A DNA stretch of 7,777 bases from Actinomycetota bacterium (GTDB lineage Bacteria > Actinomycetota > Actinomycetes > S36-B12 > CAIYMF01). Under the pieces are notes generated by a model, which saw nothing but the letters and a program-made list of their open reading frames with translations, made no database searches and was not told the origin of the DNA. The stretch covers positions 1-7,777 of the forward strand of contig WLOZ01000073.1 of NCBI GenBank assembly GCA_009699025.1, in the 5' to 3' direction. Of this stretch, positions 1-7,777 are shown piece after piece (position 1 is the stretch's first letter; each line of letters starts with the position of its first letter). A program made the translations under genes and the position numbers.

Positions 1-675
1 CTGATGGGCGTGGTGCCACAGGCCGACAACCTCGACGAGGAGCTCACGGCCGGACAGAACCTAGGCGTGTGGGCCACCCTGCAGCGAGTTCCGCGGCGTG
101 AGCGCGCAGCCGCCGTCGCCAGCGCCCTCGACGCCGCCCAGCTCACCGACCGTGCCGACGACCGGGTGGGCACCCTCTCGGGAGGTATGCGCCGACGACT
201 ACTCATCGCGCGCGCCCTGGTGCACTCGCCCCGGCTCGTGCTGCTCGACGAACCCACGGTGGGGCTCGACCCCCAGGTGCGGGCCGACATCTGGCTGGTC
301 ATCGACCGCCTTCGCAACGAGGGCGTGACCGTGCTGATGTCGACGCACTACATCGAGGAGGCCGAGCGGCTCGCCGACGACGTCGCCATCGTGAACCACG
401 GGCGCATCATCGCCCGCGGATCACCCCTCGACCTCCTGGCCGAGCATGCGGGGTCGGAGGCGGTCGAGTACTTCGGCCCACCAGACCGCCTCGCCCAGGT
501 CGAGGCACTGGTGGCTCCCACCGGGCTGTCGACCCGCCGCACGGGACCATCGGTGTCGGTACTGCGTGCCGAACTGCTTCCCACGTCGGTGAGCGACGCG
601 CTCGGCTACGGCAACCGCCGGGCGGCCAACCTTGAGGACGTGTTCGTGCTGCTGACCGGGGAGGTGCTCGACTGA
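1..675 (+). CDS. ABC transporter ATP-binding protein, NodI/DrrA type (5' partial)
   Basis: This is the cytoplasmic ATPase subunit of an ABC-2 exporter; it hydrolyses ATP to drive the permease encoded next. The reading frame is open at base 1, so the gene begins upstream: the Walker A loop and roughly the first 80-90 residues of a normal ~300-residue protein are missing. The visible motifs are in the right order: Q-loop glutamine in VVPQADNLDEELT (codon 19-21), signature LSGGM (175-189), Walker B VLLDEPTVGLD with the Asp-Glu pair at 247-252, and the H-loop histidine of STHYIEEAERLADD (346-348). The VPQ.DNLD segment and the H-loop wording resemble NodI and daunorubicin-resistance (DrrA) ATPases, and the ~80-residue C-terminal extension also fits. 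The methionine at base 4 is internal and not the start. The stop overlaps the permease start (TGATG). The substrate cannot be told from sequence. Confidence 0.93.
   Translation: MMGVVPQADNLDEELTAGQNLGVWATLQRVPRRERAAAVASALDAAQLTDRADDRVGTLSGGMRRRLLIARALVHSPRLVLLDEPTVGLDPQVRADIWLVIDRLRNEGVTVLMSTHYIEEAERLADDVAIVNHGRIIARGSPLDLLAEHAGSEAVEYFGPPDRLAQVEALVAPTGLSTRRTGPSVSVLRAELLPTSVSDALGYGNRRAANLEDVFVLLTGEVLD
658..664 (+). promoter_or_regulatory. Ribosome binding site for the ABC-2 permease
   Basis: GGGGAGG lies inside the last codons of the ATPase gene, 10 nt before the ATG at 675. It supports that start and indicates coupled translation of ATPase and permease across the TGATG overlap. Confidence 0.6.
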
Positions 676-1433
676 TGGAACTCGCACCGTACGTGGGCGT
701 GTGGACCCGCGAGCTCACGGTCTTCCGCCGCTACTGGGGGTCGACCACCTTCGCCTCCATCGTTGAACCCACCGTGTACCTGCTCGCCTTCGGCTTCGGT
801 CTCGGCGCCCTCATCACCTCGATCAACGGGTACTCGTACATCGAGTTCGTCGGAACCGGGTCGGTGGCCACCGCGGTGCTATTCGCCAGCGTGTTCGCCG
901 GCATGTTCAACACCTACATCAAGCGGGTGTACCAGAAGACCTACGACGGCATCCTCGCCACACCGGTCGATGTCGGCGAGCTCATCACAGCAGAGGCACT
1001 CTGGATCGCGGCCAAGGCCGGCGTGTATGGCTGCGCGCCACTGCTGGTGGCGATGTGCTTTGGGCTCACACCCTCGTGGGGCATGCTCGCCGTGCCACTC
1101 ATCGCCTTTCTCACCGGGCTCGGGTTCGCCCTCATGGGCCAGTGGCTCAGCGGTGTGGTGCCCAGCATCGACTCATTCAACTACGTCACCAGCGCGCTGA
1201 TCACTCCCCTGTTTCTCGTGGCGGGCACGTTCTTCCCCATCTCCGGCCTGCCCACCTGGGTGCAGACCCTGTCGCAACTCAACCCGCTCTACCACTGCGT
1301 GCAGCTGGTACGCGATGCCGTGTTCGGCTGGCAGCCACTGGCCGATCTGTGGCACGTGATTGCGCTCATCATCTTCGCCGCGATTATGCGCGTGCTCGCC
1401 GTGCGTCGGCTCGAGCGGAGGCTCATCCAGTGA
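675..1433 (+). CDS. ABC-2 type transporter permease, NodJ-like
   Basis: This is the integral membrane subunit (252 aa) of the exporter whose ATPase is encoded just upstream. It has a short amphipathic N-terminus and then about six hydrophobic segments, near residues 28-47, 57-78, 108-129, 134-157, 168-190 and 224-243, as expected for the ABC2_membrane family. Family-like features are the EPTVYLLAFGFGLG stretch at 31-44, the cytoplasmic YDGILATPVDVGEL segment at 90-103 (the usual coupling region with a Thr-Pro pair), and PLFLVAGTFFPISGLP followed by an NPLYH-type motif before the last helix. Length matches NodJ-type permeases. The ATG at 675 overlaps the ATPase stop and has an SD at 658-664; its own stop overlaps the ribokinase GTG. 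The transported compound is unknown: NodIJ relatives export lipo-oligosaccharides in rhizobia, while DrrAB-type pairs export drugs or lipids, and neither can be assigned here. Confidence 0.93.
   Translation: MELAPYVGVWTRELTVFRRYWGSTTFASIVEPTVYLLAFGFGLGALITSINGYSYIEFVGTGSVATAVLFASVFAGMFNTYIKRVYQKTYDGILATPVDVGELITAEALWIAAKAGVYGCAPLLVAMCFGLTPSWGMLAVPLIAFLTGLGFALMGQWLSGVVPSIDSFNYVTSALITPLFLVAGTFFPISGLPTWVQTLSQLNPLYHCVQLVRDAVFGWQPLADLWHVIALIIFAAIMRVLAVRRLERRLIQ
1417..1421 (+). promoter_or_regulatory. Ribosome binding site for the ribokinase
   Basis: GGAGG inside the permease 3' end, 8 nt before the GTG at 1430. It decides the ribokinase start in favour of this GTG over much longer upstream readings in the same frame. 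Confidence 0.65.
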
Positions 1434-2308
1434 CCGCGGTATCGCGCCGCACCACCGTGTGTGTCGTGGGCGGTGTGAACGTCGACCTCGTGGTGCGTGT
1501 GCCCACCCTTCCTTCGCCCGGCGAGACGGTCTCGGGCGGCGCCTTCACGCAGTCAGTGGGCGGCAAGGCGGCCAATCAGGCGGTGGCGGCCCAGCGGCTG
1601 GGGGCGCTCGCCCATCTGGTGGCATCGGTCGGAGACGACGCCTTCGGCGATCTTGCCCTCGCCGCTCTGCGCGGCGAGGGAGTCGACGTTTCGCGGGTGC
1701 GGGTCAGACTGGGGGTCGCCACCGGAGTCGCCCTCATCTGCGTCGACGACGCGGGTGAGAACTCCATCGCGGTAGCACCCGGGGCCAACGACCTGCTCGA
1801 CGCGCTGCCCGACGACACCACCCACTTCGACGCCACGCTATGCCTACTGGAAGCTCCCGACGCCGTGCTCATCGACACCGCTCGGCGCGCCCTAGGGCTG
1901 CTGGTGCTGAACGCTGCACCGGCACGCGCGATTCCTGAAGAACTGCTCTCACGCACCGATGTGCTCATTGCCAACGAGGGCGAACACGCTGCGATCGAGC
2001 ATCAACTTGCCGACTTCACCGGAATCGTGATCGTCACCCTCGGCAGCAAGGGGGCCATCGCGCAGCAGCGTGGAGTCACCCTCGCGCGAGCCACTCCCCC
2101 CGCCGTGCGAGCCCTCGACTCGGTCGGCGCCGGCGACGCGTTCTGCGGCTGCCTCGTGGTTGACCTCGCACGCGGCCTGCCGATCGCCGAGGCGCTCGAG
2201 CGCGCCTGCGTGGCCGGCGCACTGGCCACCACCGCCCTGGGTGCTCAGTCGGCGCTGCCTCGCGCCGATGCCGTCACGGCACTGTGGCGCTCGTCCGGCT
2301 CAGGCTGA
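1430..2308 (+). CDS. rbsK: Ribokinase (PfkB family)
   Basis: A cytosolic carbohydrate kinase (292 aa) that phosphorylates D-ribose at O5 using ATP, feeding ribose into the pentose phosphate pathway and nucleotide synthesis. Residues known to bind ribose in E. coli RbsK (Asn14, Asp16, Gly42, Lys43, Asn46) appear here as N17, D19, G45, K46 and N49, all with the same +3 offset. The acidic residue after the central strand is E141 (E. coli Glu143). PfkB signature 1 is [15 protein letters not shown] (44-58). The TGVALICV...GENSI...PGAN block is typical of ribokinases. Signature 2 is DSVGAGDAF (230-238) with the catalytic base D236 and anion hole 233-236. The NEGE motif near 183-186 also fits. The protein is somewhat shorter than E. 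coli RbsK (309 aa). The GTG start overlaps the permease stop as GTGA, with GGAGG 8 nt upstream. No ribose importer or transcriptional regulator is visible beside it. Another PfkB sugar or nucleoside kinase is possible but less likely. Confidence 0.92.
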   Translation: MTAVSRRTTVCVVGGVNVDLVVRVPTLPSPGETVSGGAFTQSVGGKAANQAVAAQRLGALAHLVASVGDDAFGDLALAALRGEGVDVSRVRVRLGVATGVALICVDDAGENSIAVAPGANDLLDALPDDTTHFDATLCLLEAPDAVLIDTARRALGLLVLNAAPARAIPEELLSRTDVLIANEGEHAAIEHQLADFTGIVIVTLGSKGAIAQQRGVTLARATPPAVRALDSVGAGDAFCGCLVVDLARGLPIAEALERACVAGALATTALGAQSALPRADAVTALWRSSGSG

Positions 2309-2352
2309 ACCCTCACGCGCGGTCGACTTCGACGAACCAGAGGCGGCCTCGG

Positions 2353-2367
2353 TACGCTTGCCACGTG
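2353..2367 (+). promoter_or_regulatory. Predicted leaderless promoter and start of the fumarase gene
   Basis: The hexamer TACGCT (2353-2358) matches the actinobacterial -10 consensus TANNNT. It is followed by six bases and then the GTG start at 2365, so a transcript starting at the usual 6-7 nt distance would begin at the start codon itself. No SD lies at normal distance; the nearest purine run, AGAGG at 2339-2343, is over 20 nt away. The -35 region is weak (TTCGAC at 2328-2333, 19-nt spacer). The promoter lies in the 56-nt gap after the ribokinase. Confidence 0.5.
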
Positions 2368-4032
2368 GCCACCTTCGAGTACACCGACCTGCTTCCGCTG
2401 GGCCCCGACACCACCCCGTACCGACTCCTGACGCCCGACGGCGTCGAGGTGGTGCAGGCGGCGGGCCGCGAGTTTCTGTCGGTGTCGCCCGAGGCCATCA
2501 CCCTGCTCACTCGCGAGGCAATGCGCGATATCCAGCACCTGCTGCGGCCCGGACACCTGCAGCAACTGAGGAACATCCTCGACGACCCCGAGGCGTCGCC
2601 CAACGACCGTTTCGTGGCGCTCGACCTTCTCAAGAATGCCAACATCGCCGCTGGCGGCGTGCTGCCCATGTGCCAAGACACCGGCACAATCATCGTCAGC
2701 GGCAAGCGCGGCAAGCACGTGCTCACCGACTTCGACGACCACGAGGTGATCAGCCGCGGGGTTTTCGACGCCTTTCAGCAGCTCAACCTGCGCTACTCGC
2801 AGCTGGCACCCCTCGGCATGTGGGACGAGCGCAACACCGGCACCAACCTGCCCGCGCAGATCGAGATCGCCGCCGATCCCCGGGCCGACCACGCGCTCGA
2901 GTACAACCTCTTCTTTATGGCCAAGGGCGGCGGCTCGGCCAACAAGAGCCTGCTCTTCCAAGAAACCAAGGCGGTGCTGAATCCAGCGTCGTTTCGCACC
3001 TTCCTCGACTCCACGCTGCGCTCACTGGGCACGGCGGCGTGCCCGCCGTACCACCTCGCCGTGGTGGTGGGCGGTACCAGCGCCGAGTTCGCGCTCAAGA
3101 CCGCCAAGTACGCGAGCGCCCGCTACTACGACTCTCTTCCTGTGCACGGAACTCCCGCCGGCCACGCGTTCCGCGACCTCGACATGGAGGCCGAGGTGCT
3201 GCAGATGACCCGCGAGTTTGGCATCGGCGCGCAGTTCGGCGGCAAGTACTTCTGCCACGACGTACGCGTGGTACGCCTACCTCGCCACGGAGCGTCGGTG
3301 CCCATCGCCATCGCGGTGTCGTGCTCGGCCGACCGCCAGGCACTGGCGAAGATCACTCCCGAGGGAGTCTTTCTCGAGCAGTTCGAGACCGAGCCCGCGC
3401 ACTACCTTCCCGACATCACCGATGACCATCTCGACGACGATGTCGTGCGCATCGACCTTGGCCGCCCCATGGAGGAGGTTCGCGCCGAGCTGTCGAAGTA
3501 CCCCGTGAAAACGAGGGTGTCGCTCAACGGCCCGCTCGTGGTGGCCCGCGACATTGCGCACGCGAAGATCGGCGAGATGCTCGACCGCGGTGAGCCGATG
3601 CCCGAGTACCTGCGCGACCACGCTGTGTACTACGCCGGTCCGGCCAAGACGCCCGCGGGCTTTGCCTCAGGCTCGTTCGGGCCCACCACCGCTGGCCGCA
3701 TGGACAGCTACGTCGACAAGTTCCAGAAGGCCGGCGGCTCATTCGTGATGCTCGCCAAGGGCAACCGCAGCGCGGCCGTGACCAAAGCCTGCCACGCCAA
3801 CGGTGGCTTCTACCTCGGTTCGATCGGCGGGCCCGCGGCTCGGCTAGCGCAGGACTGCATCACCAAGGTGGAGGTGCTCGACTTCCCCGAGTTGGGCATG
3901 GAGGCCGTGTGGCGCATCGAGGTGCGCGACTTTCCGGCATTCATCGTGGTCGACGACAAAGGCAACGACTTCTTCGCCGAGACGCTGCGCCCCTTGGCGA
4001 CGACCATTCCGGTCGGTCCCCCAGCCCCCTAG
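2365..4032 (+). CDS. fumA: Fumarate hydratase, class I (iron-sulfur)
   Basis: A cytosolic, homodimeric [4Fe-4S] hydro-lyase of the TCA cycle (fumarate + water to L-malate), 555 aa, the usual single-chain length with fused N- and C-terminal domains. Three predicted cluster ligands are C103 (MCQDTGT), C226 (ACPPYH) and C320 (SCSADRQ). From memory of the Leishmania class I fumarase structure (ligands 133, 252, 346; His334, Arg421, Thr467, Arg471, Lys491), the equivalents are present at matching spacings: H308 in [10 protein letters not shown]395, T441 and R445 in GPTTAGRMD, and K465 in AKGNRS. Asp105 follows the first cysteine. Nothing essential appears missing. The frame is open upstream to an ATG at 2284 inside the ribokinase gene, but those residues do not look like the family. 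GTG 2365 is preferred because it follows a -10 box directly. The enzyme class is generally oxygen-sensitive. It converges with the PhoH gene, leaving 28 nt. A related hydratase activity (tartrate or mesaconate) is less likely, given the full-length fused form. Confidence 0.95.
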   Translation: MATFEYTDLLPLGPDTTPYRLLTPDGVEVVQAAGREFLSVSPEAITLLTREAMRDIQHLLRPGHLQQLRNILDDPEASPNDRFVALDLLKNANIAAGGVLPMCQDTGTIIVSGKRGKHVLTDFDDHEVISRGVFDAFQQLNLRYSQLAPLGMWDERNTGTNLPAQIEIAADPRADHALEYNLFFMAKGGGSANKSLLFQETKAVLNPASFRTFLDSTLRSLGTAACPPYHLAVVVGGTSAEFALKTAKYASARYYDSLPVHGTPAGHAFRDLDMEAEVLQMTREFGIGAQFGGKYFCHDVRVVRLPRHGASVPIAIAVSCSADRQALAKITPEGVFLEQFETEPAHYLPDITDDHLDDDVVRIDLGRPMEEVRAELSKYPVKTRVSLNGPLVVARDIAHAKIGEMLDRGEPMPEYLRDHAVYYAGPAKTPAGFASGSFGPTTAGRMDSYVDKFQKAGGSFVMLAKGNRSAAVTKACHANGGFYLGSIGGPAARLAQDCITKVEVLDFPELGMEAVWRIEVRDFPAFIVVDDKGNDFFAETLRPLATTIPVGPPAP

Positions 4033-4060
4033 TTCCCCCTGCGACTGATCAGGTTCGCGA

Positions 4061-5380
4061 CTATAGGCCGAGCCCGGAGTCCTCGAGCATTTCGGTAACA
4101 AGCGCAGCAATGGGCGACCGCTCGCTGCGGGTGAGCGTGATGTGCGCGAAGAGCGGGTGACCCTTGAGCCGCTCGGCCACCGCGACCACTCCGTCGTGCC
4201 TGCCCACCCGAAGGTTGTCGCGCTGCGCCACGTCATGCGTGAGCACCACCCTCGAGTCACGGCCGATACGCGAGAGCACCGTGAGCAGCACATTGCGCTC
4301 GAGCGACTGGGCCTCGTCGACGATGACAAAGGCGTCGTGCAGCGACCGTCCTCTGATGTGGGTGAGCGGTAGCACCTCGAGCATGCCGCGATCGACGATC
4401 TCGTCAATCACCTCGCTGGTCGCCACCGATCCGAGGGTGTCGAACACCGCCTGCCCCCACGGCGACATCTTTTCGCTCTCACTGCCCGGCAGGAAACCGA
4501 GGTCCTGCCCGCCCACGGCGTACAGCGGTCGGAACACGATGACCTTGCGGTGCTGGCGCCGCTCAAGCACTGCCTCGAGCCCGGCGCACAGCGCCAACGC
4601 GCTCTTGCCGGTTCCGGCTCTGCCTCCCAGCGAGACGATGCCGATGTCCGGGTCGAGCAGGAGATCGAGGGCGATGCGCTGCTCGGCACTTCGACCGTGC
4701 AGTCCGAACGCCTCACGGTCGCCCCGGACGTGTCGAATCCTCTTGTCGGGCGTGACTCGCGCCAGCGCGTGTCCTCGCTCGGACACCAGCACGAGGCCGG
4801 TGTGACACGGCAGGTCGAGGGCCGCGTCGTGATCGATCACACCCTCTGAGTACAGGGCATCGATGTCGGTCGACGGCACGTCGATCTCGACCATTCCGGT
4901 CCAGCCGCTCTCGGCCACCATCTCGGCCCGGTATTCGTCGGCGTCGAGGCCGATCGATGAGGCCTTCACCCGCATGGGCAGGTCCTTGCTCACGAGCGTC
5001 ACGGCGAAGCCGTCAGCCGCCAGGTTGCGCGCCACCGCAAGGATGCGTGTGTCGTTGTCGTTGGACTGAAAACCACCGGGCAGGATCGATGCATCAGCGT
5101 GGTTGAGTTCAACCCGAATAGTTCCCCCGAGGTCTCCCACCGGCATCGCCTCGTCGAGGCGACCGTACGCGACGCGGAGGTCGTCGAGGTGGCGCAGCGC
5201 CGCCCGGGCGAAGTAGCCGAGCTCGGGGTGAGTCCGCTTGGCCTCGAGTTCGATGATCACGACGATCGGAATGACCACCTCGTGCTCGTCGAAGCGCATC
5301 AGAGCGCCAGGATCGGAGAGCAGCACGCTGGTGTCGAGCACGAAGGTGCGCTGTCGGGACTCTCGAAGTACCTCGCGCAC
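4061..5380 (-). CDS. phoH2: PIN-PhoH protein (PhoH2-type ATPase/ribonuclease)
   Basis: A 439-aa cytosolic fusion of an N-terminal PIN nuclease domain and a C-terminal PhoH-like P-loop ATPase. Mycobacterial homologues (PhoH2, Rv1095) are described as ATP-dependent RNA helicase/ribonucleases. PIN acidic residues visible are D16 (VLDTSVLL), E44 (IIELEAKR), D108/D110 (SNDNDTRIL) and D133 (LVSKDLPMR). The PhoH half carries the [16 protein letters not shown] block, Walker A GRAGTGKS (253-260, K259) and Walker B VIVDEAQS (D355, E356), followed by a TH segment and a conserved arginine near the C-terminus. The start is taken at GTG 5380, because AGGAGG sits exactly 6 nt upstream. A GTG eight codons further upstream (5404) keeps the frame but would place that perfect SD inside the coding region. 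No antitoxin-like small gene precedes it, unlike the mycobacterial phoAT-phoH2 pair. Downstream it is convergent with the fumarase gene. Confidence 0.93.
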   Translation of the reverse strand: MREVLRESRQRTFVLDTSVLLSDPGALMRFDEHEVVIPIVVIIELEAKRTHPELGYFARAALRHLDDLRVAYGRLDEAMPVGDLGGTIRVELNHADASILPGGFQSNDNDTRILAVARNLAADGFAVTLVSKDLPMRVKASSIGLDADEYRAEMVAESGWTGMVEIDVPSTDIDALYSEGVIDHDAALDLPCHTGLVLVSERGHALARVTPDKRIRHVRGDREAFGLHGRSAEQRIALDLLLDPDIGIVSLGGRAGTGKSALALCAGLEAVLERRQHRKVIVFRPLYAVGGQDLGFLPGSESEKMSPWGQAVFDTLGSVATSEVIDEIVDRGMLEVLPLTHIRGRSLHDAFVIVDEAQSLERNVLLTVLSRIGRDSRVVLTHDVAQRDNLRVGRHDGVVAVAERLKGHPLFAHITLTRSERSPIAALVTEMLEDSGLGL

Positions 5381-5386
5381 CGATGA

Positions 5387-5392
5387 CCTCCT
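5387..5392 (-). promoter_or_regulatory. Strong Shine-Dalgarno that fixes the phoH2 start
   Basis: On the - strand this reads AGGAGG, followed by six bases and GTG at 5380-5378. It is the best SD in the window, and it argues that the GTG at 5404 is not the start. Confidence 0.75.
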
Positions 5393-5427
5393 CGTGGGTG
5401 GCACCGGGAAACCGGGGCCTCGATTTC

Positions 5428-5433
5428 ACGCTA
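5428..5433 (-). promoter_or_regulatory. Candidate -10 element of a phoH2 promoter
   Basis: TAGCGT on the - strand fits the actinobacterial TANNNT box. It would give a transcript start near 5421 and a leader of roughly 40 nt carrying the SD at 5387-5392. No good TTGACA-like -35 is present; instead the -35 position is covered by the inverted repeat at 5441-5458. The 144-nt gap to the upstream gene makes an independent promoter plausible. Confidence 0.35.
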
Positions 5434-5440
5434 GCCCGGT

Positions 5441-5458
5441 CGTGGGAACACCCCCACG
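5441..5458. repeat. Perfect 6-bp inverted repeat upstream of phoH2
   Basis: CGTGGG (5441-5446) and CCCACG (5453-5458) are perfect inverted arms around a 6-nt centre. On the - strand the element lies 7 nt upstream of the candidate -10 box and covers the expected -35 position, so it could be an operator. It could also be a short stem in the tail of the uppS transcript, but no T-run follows it. Confidence 0.4.
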
Positions 5459-5524
5459 CGCCACGCCGCACCGTCACCCCATCGGGCGGTGAACAGCCGG
5501 GGTCGGGCGGGTGACTACCGTGCT

Positions 5525-6286
5525 TCAGCCCCCGTAGCGCCGCTGGCGGGCGGCGTACGAGCGCAGCGCCCGCAGGAAGTCGACCTGCCGGAAGTCGGGC
5601 CAGTAGGCCTCACAGAAGTAGAACTCAGAGTGCGCGCTCTGCCAGAGCAGGAACCCCGAGAGCCGCTGCTCGCCCGACGTGCGAATCACGAGGTCGGGGT
5701 CGGGCTGTCCCCTCGTGTACAGGTGCTCGGCAATGTGCTCGACGTCGAGGAGAGCCGCGAGTTCGTCGAGGCTGGTGCCCATGCTCGCGTGTTCCGATAG
5801 CAACGACCGCACCGCGTCGACTACCTCGCGCCGGCCGCCGTAGCCCACGGCGACATTGACCAGCAGCCCCTGCACGTCAGCGGTGTCGTCGGCCGCGCGC
5901 TTAAGCGCGAGGGCGGTGGTCTCAGGCAGCAGATCGAGTGAACCCACCGGGTTGATGCGCCAGCGACCCTCACCTGCCAGGCCCGCGGCGGTGTTTTCGA
6001 TAATGCGCAGCAGCGGGATGGTTTCGCTCGCGGGGCGGTCGAGGTTGTCGGTCGATAGCAGCCACAGGGTGACGACCTCGACGCCAGCCTCGTCGCACCA
6101 GCCGAGGAACTCCTTGATCTTCTCGGCGCCCACGCGGTGCCCGGTGCTCGACGGTCCCGACTGCTCAGCCGCCCAGCGTCGGTTGCCATCGAGAATGACG
6201 CCGACATGGCGGGGGACCCGCTCCTCAGGGATGTCTCGAGCAACCTGCCGCGAATACACGCGGTACACAAGGTCGCGCAATCCCAT
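5525..6286 (-). CDS. uppS: Short-chain cis-prenyltransferase (isoprenyl transferase, Rv1086-like)
   Basis: A 253-aa cis-prenyltransferase that condenses isopentenyl diphosphate with an allylic diphosphate to make Z-configured polyprenyl diphosphates, precursors of the lipid carrier used in cell-wall synthesis. The catalytic Asp is D33 in VILDGNRRWA (30-39); most long-chain UppS enzymes have DGNGRWA here. Further family motifs are WLLSTDNLDRP (74-84), NVAVGYGGRREVVDAV, RTSGEQRLSGFLLWQSA (202-218) with the pyrophosphate-binding Arg/Ser residues, and E221 in the SEFYF segment. The wording of the C-terminal third is very close to what I recall of M. tuberculosis Rv1086, a (2Z,6E)-farnesyl diphosphate synthase, so a short product is likely. 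The N-terminus LRDLVYRVYSR also resembles that protein, supporting the ATG at 6286. That ATG lacks a well-spaced SD and follows a -10-like box by 7 nt. Product chain length is inferred, not shown; a second, long-chain synthase would be expected elsewhere in the genome. Confidence 0.93.
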   Translation of the reverse strand: MGLRDLVYRVYSRQVARDIPEERVPRHVGVILDGNRRWAAEQSGPSSTGHRVGAEKIKEFLGWCDEAGVEVVTLWLLSTDNLDRPASETIPLLRIIENTAAGLAGEGRWRINPVGSLDLLPETTALALKRAADDTADVQGLLVNVAVGYGGRREVVDAVRSLLSEHASMGTSLDELAALLDVEHIAEHLYTRGQPDPDLVIRTSGEQRLSGFLLWQSAHSEFYFCEAYWPDFRQVDFLRALRSYAARQRRYGG

Positions 6287-6293
6287 GCCTCAG

Positions 6294-6299
6294 AGGCTA
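6294..6299 (-). promoter_or_regulatory. Candidate -10 element of a leaderless uppS promoter
   Basis: TAGCCT on the - strand fits TANNNT and ends 7 nt before the ATG at 6286, so transcription would begin at or next to the start codon. The only purine run, GAGG at 6291-6288, is one base from the ATG and too close to act as an SD. No clear -35 box is seen. Confidence 0.35.
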
Positions 6300-6332
6300 C
6301 CCCGCTGGCACGGCAGCACAGCGCCACATCAC

Positions 6333-6350
6333 ACGAATCGCACGAATCGC
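6333..6350. repeat. Tandem 9-bp direct repeat in the gap upstream of uppS
   Basis: Two exact back-to-back copies of ACGAATCGC (6333-6341 and 6342-6350) fill part of the 73-nt gap between the end of the YyaL-like gene and uppS. On the - strand they read GCGATTCGT twice, followed by a degraded third unit, GTGATGTGG. The copies lie about 47-64 nt upstream of the uppS ATG, a position suited to a regulator-binding site, but chance duplication is also possible. Confidence 0.5.
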
Positions 6351-6359
6351 TCGACTTAC

Positions 6360-7777
<1,418 letters not shown>

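Noticed and set aside
1055..1429. In-frame upstream extension of the ribokinase reading frame to an ATG at 1055 (417 aa in total)
   Set aside because: The extension lies wholly inside the permease gene, is rich in Arg/His/Pro/Ala like a frame shadow, and has no kinase similarity. GTG 1430 has a good SD and matches the RbsK N-terminus.
2245..2961. 238-codon - strand open frame opposite the ribokinase end and fumarase start
   Set aside because: An antisense mirror of the fumarase codons with no recognisable family and no credible start context; long antisense frames are expected at this GC content.
2070..3425. Long + strand open frame of 451 codons overlapping the ribokinase and fumarase genes
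   Set aside because: It is a shadow frame of high-GC codon usage: Arg/Pro/Ala/Ser-rich, low complexity, no domain, and fully overlapping two well-supported genes.
4041..4058. Palindrome CTGATCAG (4045-4052) within a weak hairpin between the convergent fumarase and phoH2 genes, considered as a bidirectional terminator
   Set aside because: The outer arms do not align with the 8-bp palindrome, there is no T-run on either strand, and the stem is too short to call a terminator.
5109..5477. Small - strand frame beginning upstream of phoH2, considered as a PhoAT-like antitoxin
   Set aside because: It runs through most of the PIN domain in another frame, is Arg-rich and shadow-like, and has no resemblance I can see to an antitoxin.
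5474..5492. TCACC/GGTGA stem with a 9-nt loop downstream of uppS, considered as its terminator
   Set aside because: Only five pairs, an inner mismatch and no T-run follow; such stems are common by chance in GC-rich DNA.

Overview
The window is GC-rich (about two-thirds by eye) and densely coded, with many GTG starts, TGATG and GTGA stop/start overlaps, and actinobacterial -10 boxes of the TANNNT type. Together with the protein families, this points to a high-GC actinobacterium, most likely Micrococcales and probably a relative of Microbacteriaceae. The genus cannot be fixed from the sequence alone.

Left half, + strand. The window opens inside an ABC-transporter ATPase gene (NodI/DrrA type, Walker A end missing). 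Its stop overlaps the start of an ABC-2 permease (NodJ type), and that stop overlaps the GTG start of a ribokinase of the RbsK type. The three genes look like one translationally coupled operon. After a 56-nt gap comes a complete class I (iron-sulfur) fumarase, whose GTG start sits right behind a -10 box and is probably leaderless.

Right half, - strand. Only 28 nt after the fumarase, and convergent with it, lies a PIN-PhoH protein (PhoH2 type: ribonuclease domain plus ATPase/helicase domain). Upstream of it, in transcription order, are a short-chain cis-prenyltransferase of the mycobacterial Rv1086 type and the C-terminal three quarters of a YyaL/SPATA20-type protein (thioredoxin-like N-terminus outside the window). 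From memory, the M. tuberculosis chromosome holds the same families in the same general order (Rv1084, Rv1086, Rv1095 phoH2, Rv1098c fumarase). This part therefore looks like ancestral actinobacterial core genome and not an accessory island.

Working together: the visible roles are small-molecule export, ribose phosphorylation, a TCA-cycle hydratase, RNA processing and polyprenyl/cell-envelope lipid precursor synthesis. Apart from the coupled ABC/ribokinase operon there is no evidence of one pathway. I found no tRNA, rRNA, CRISPR array, insertion sequence, phage gene or riboswitch, and no gene-free stretch longer than 144 nt. No previously undescribed system is evident. The items worth a second look are start-site architecture, short repeats in two small intergenic gaps, and which fumarase class occupies this locus.
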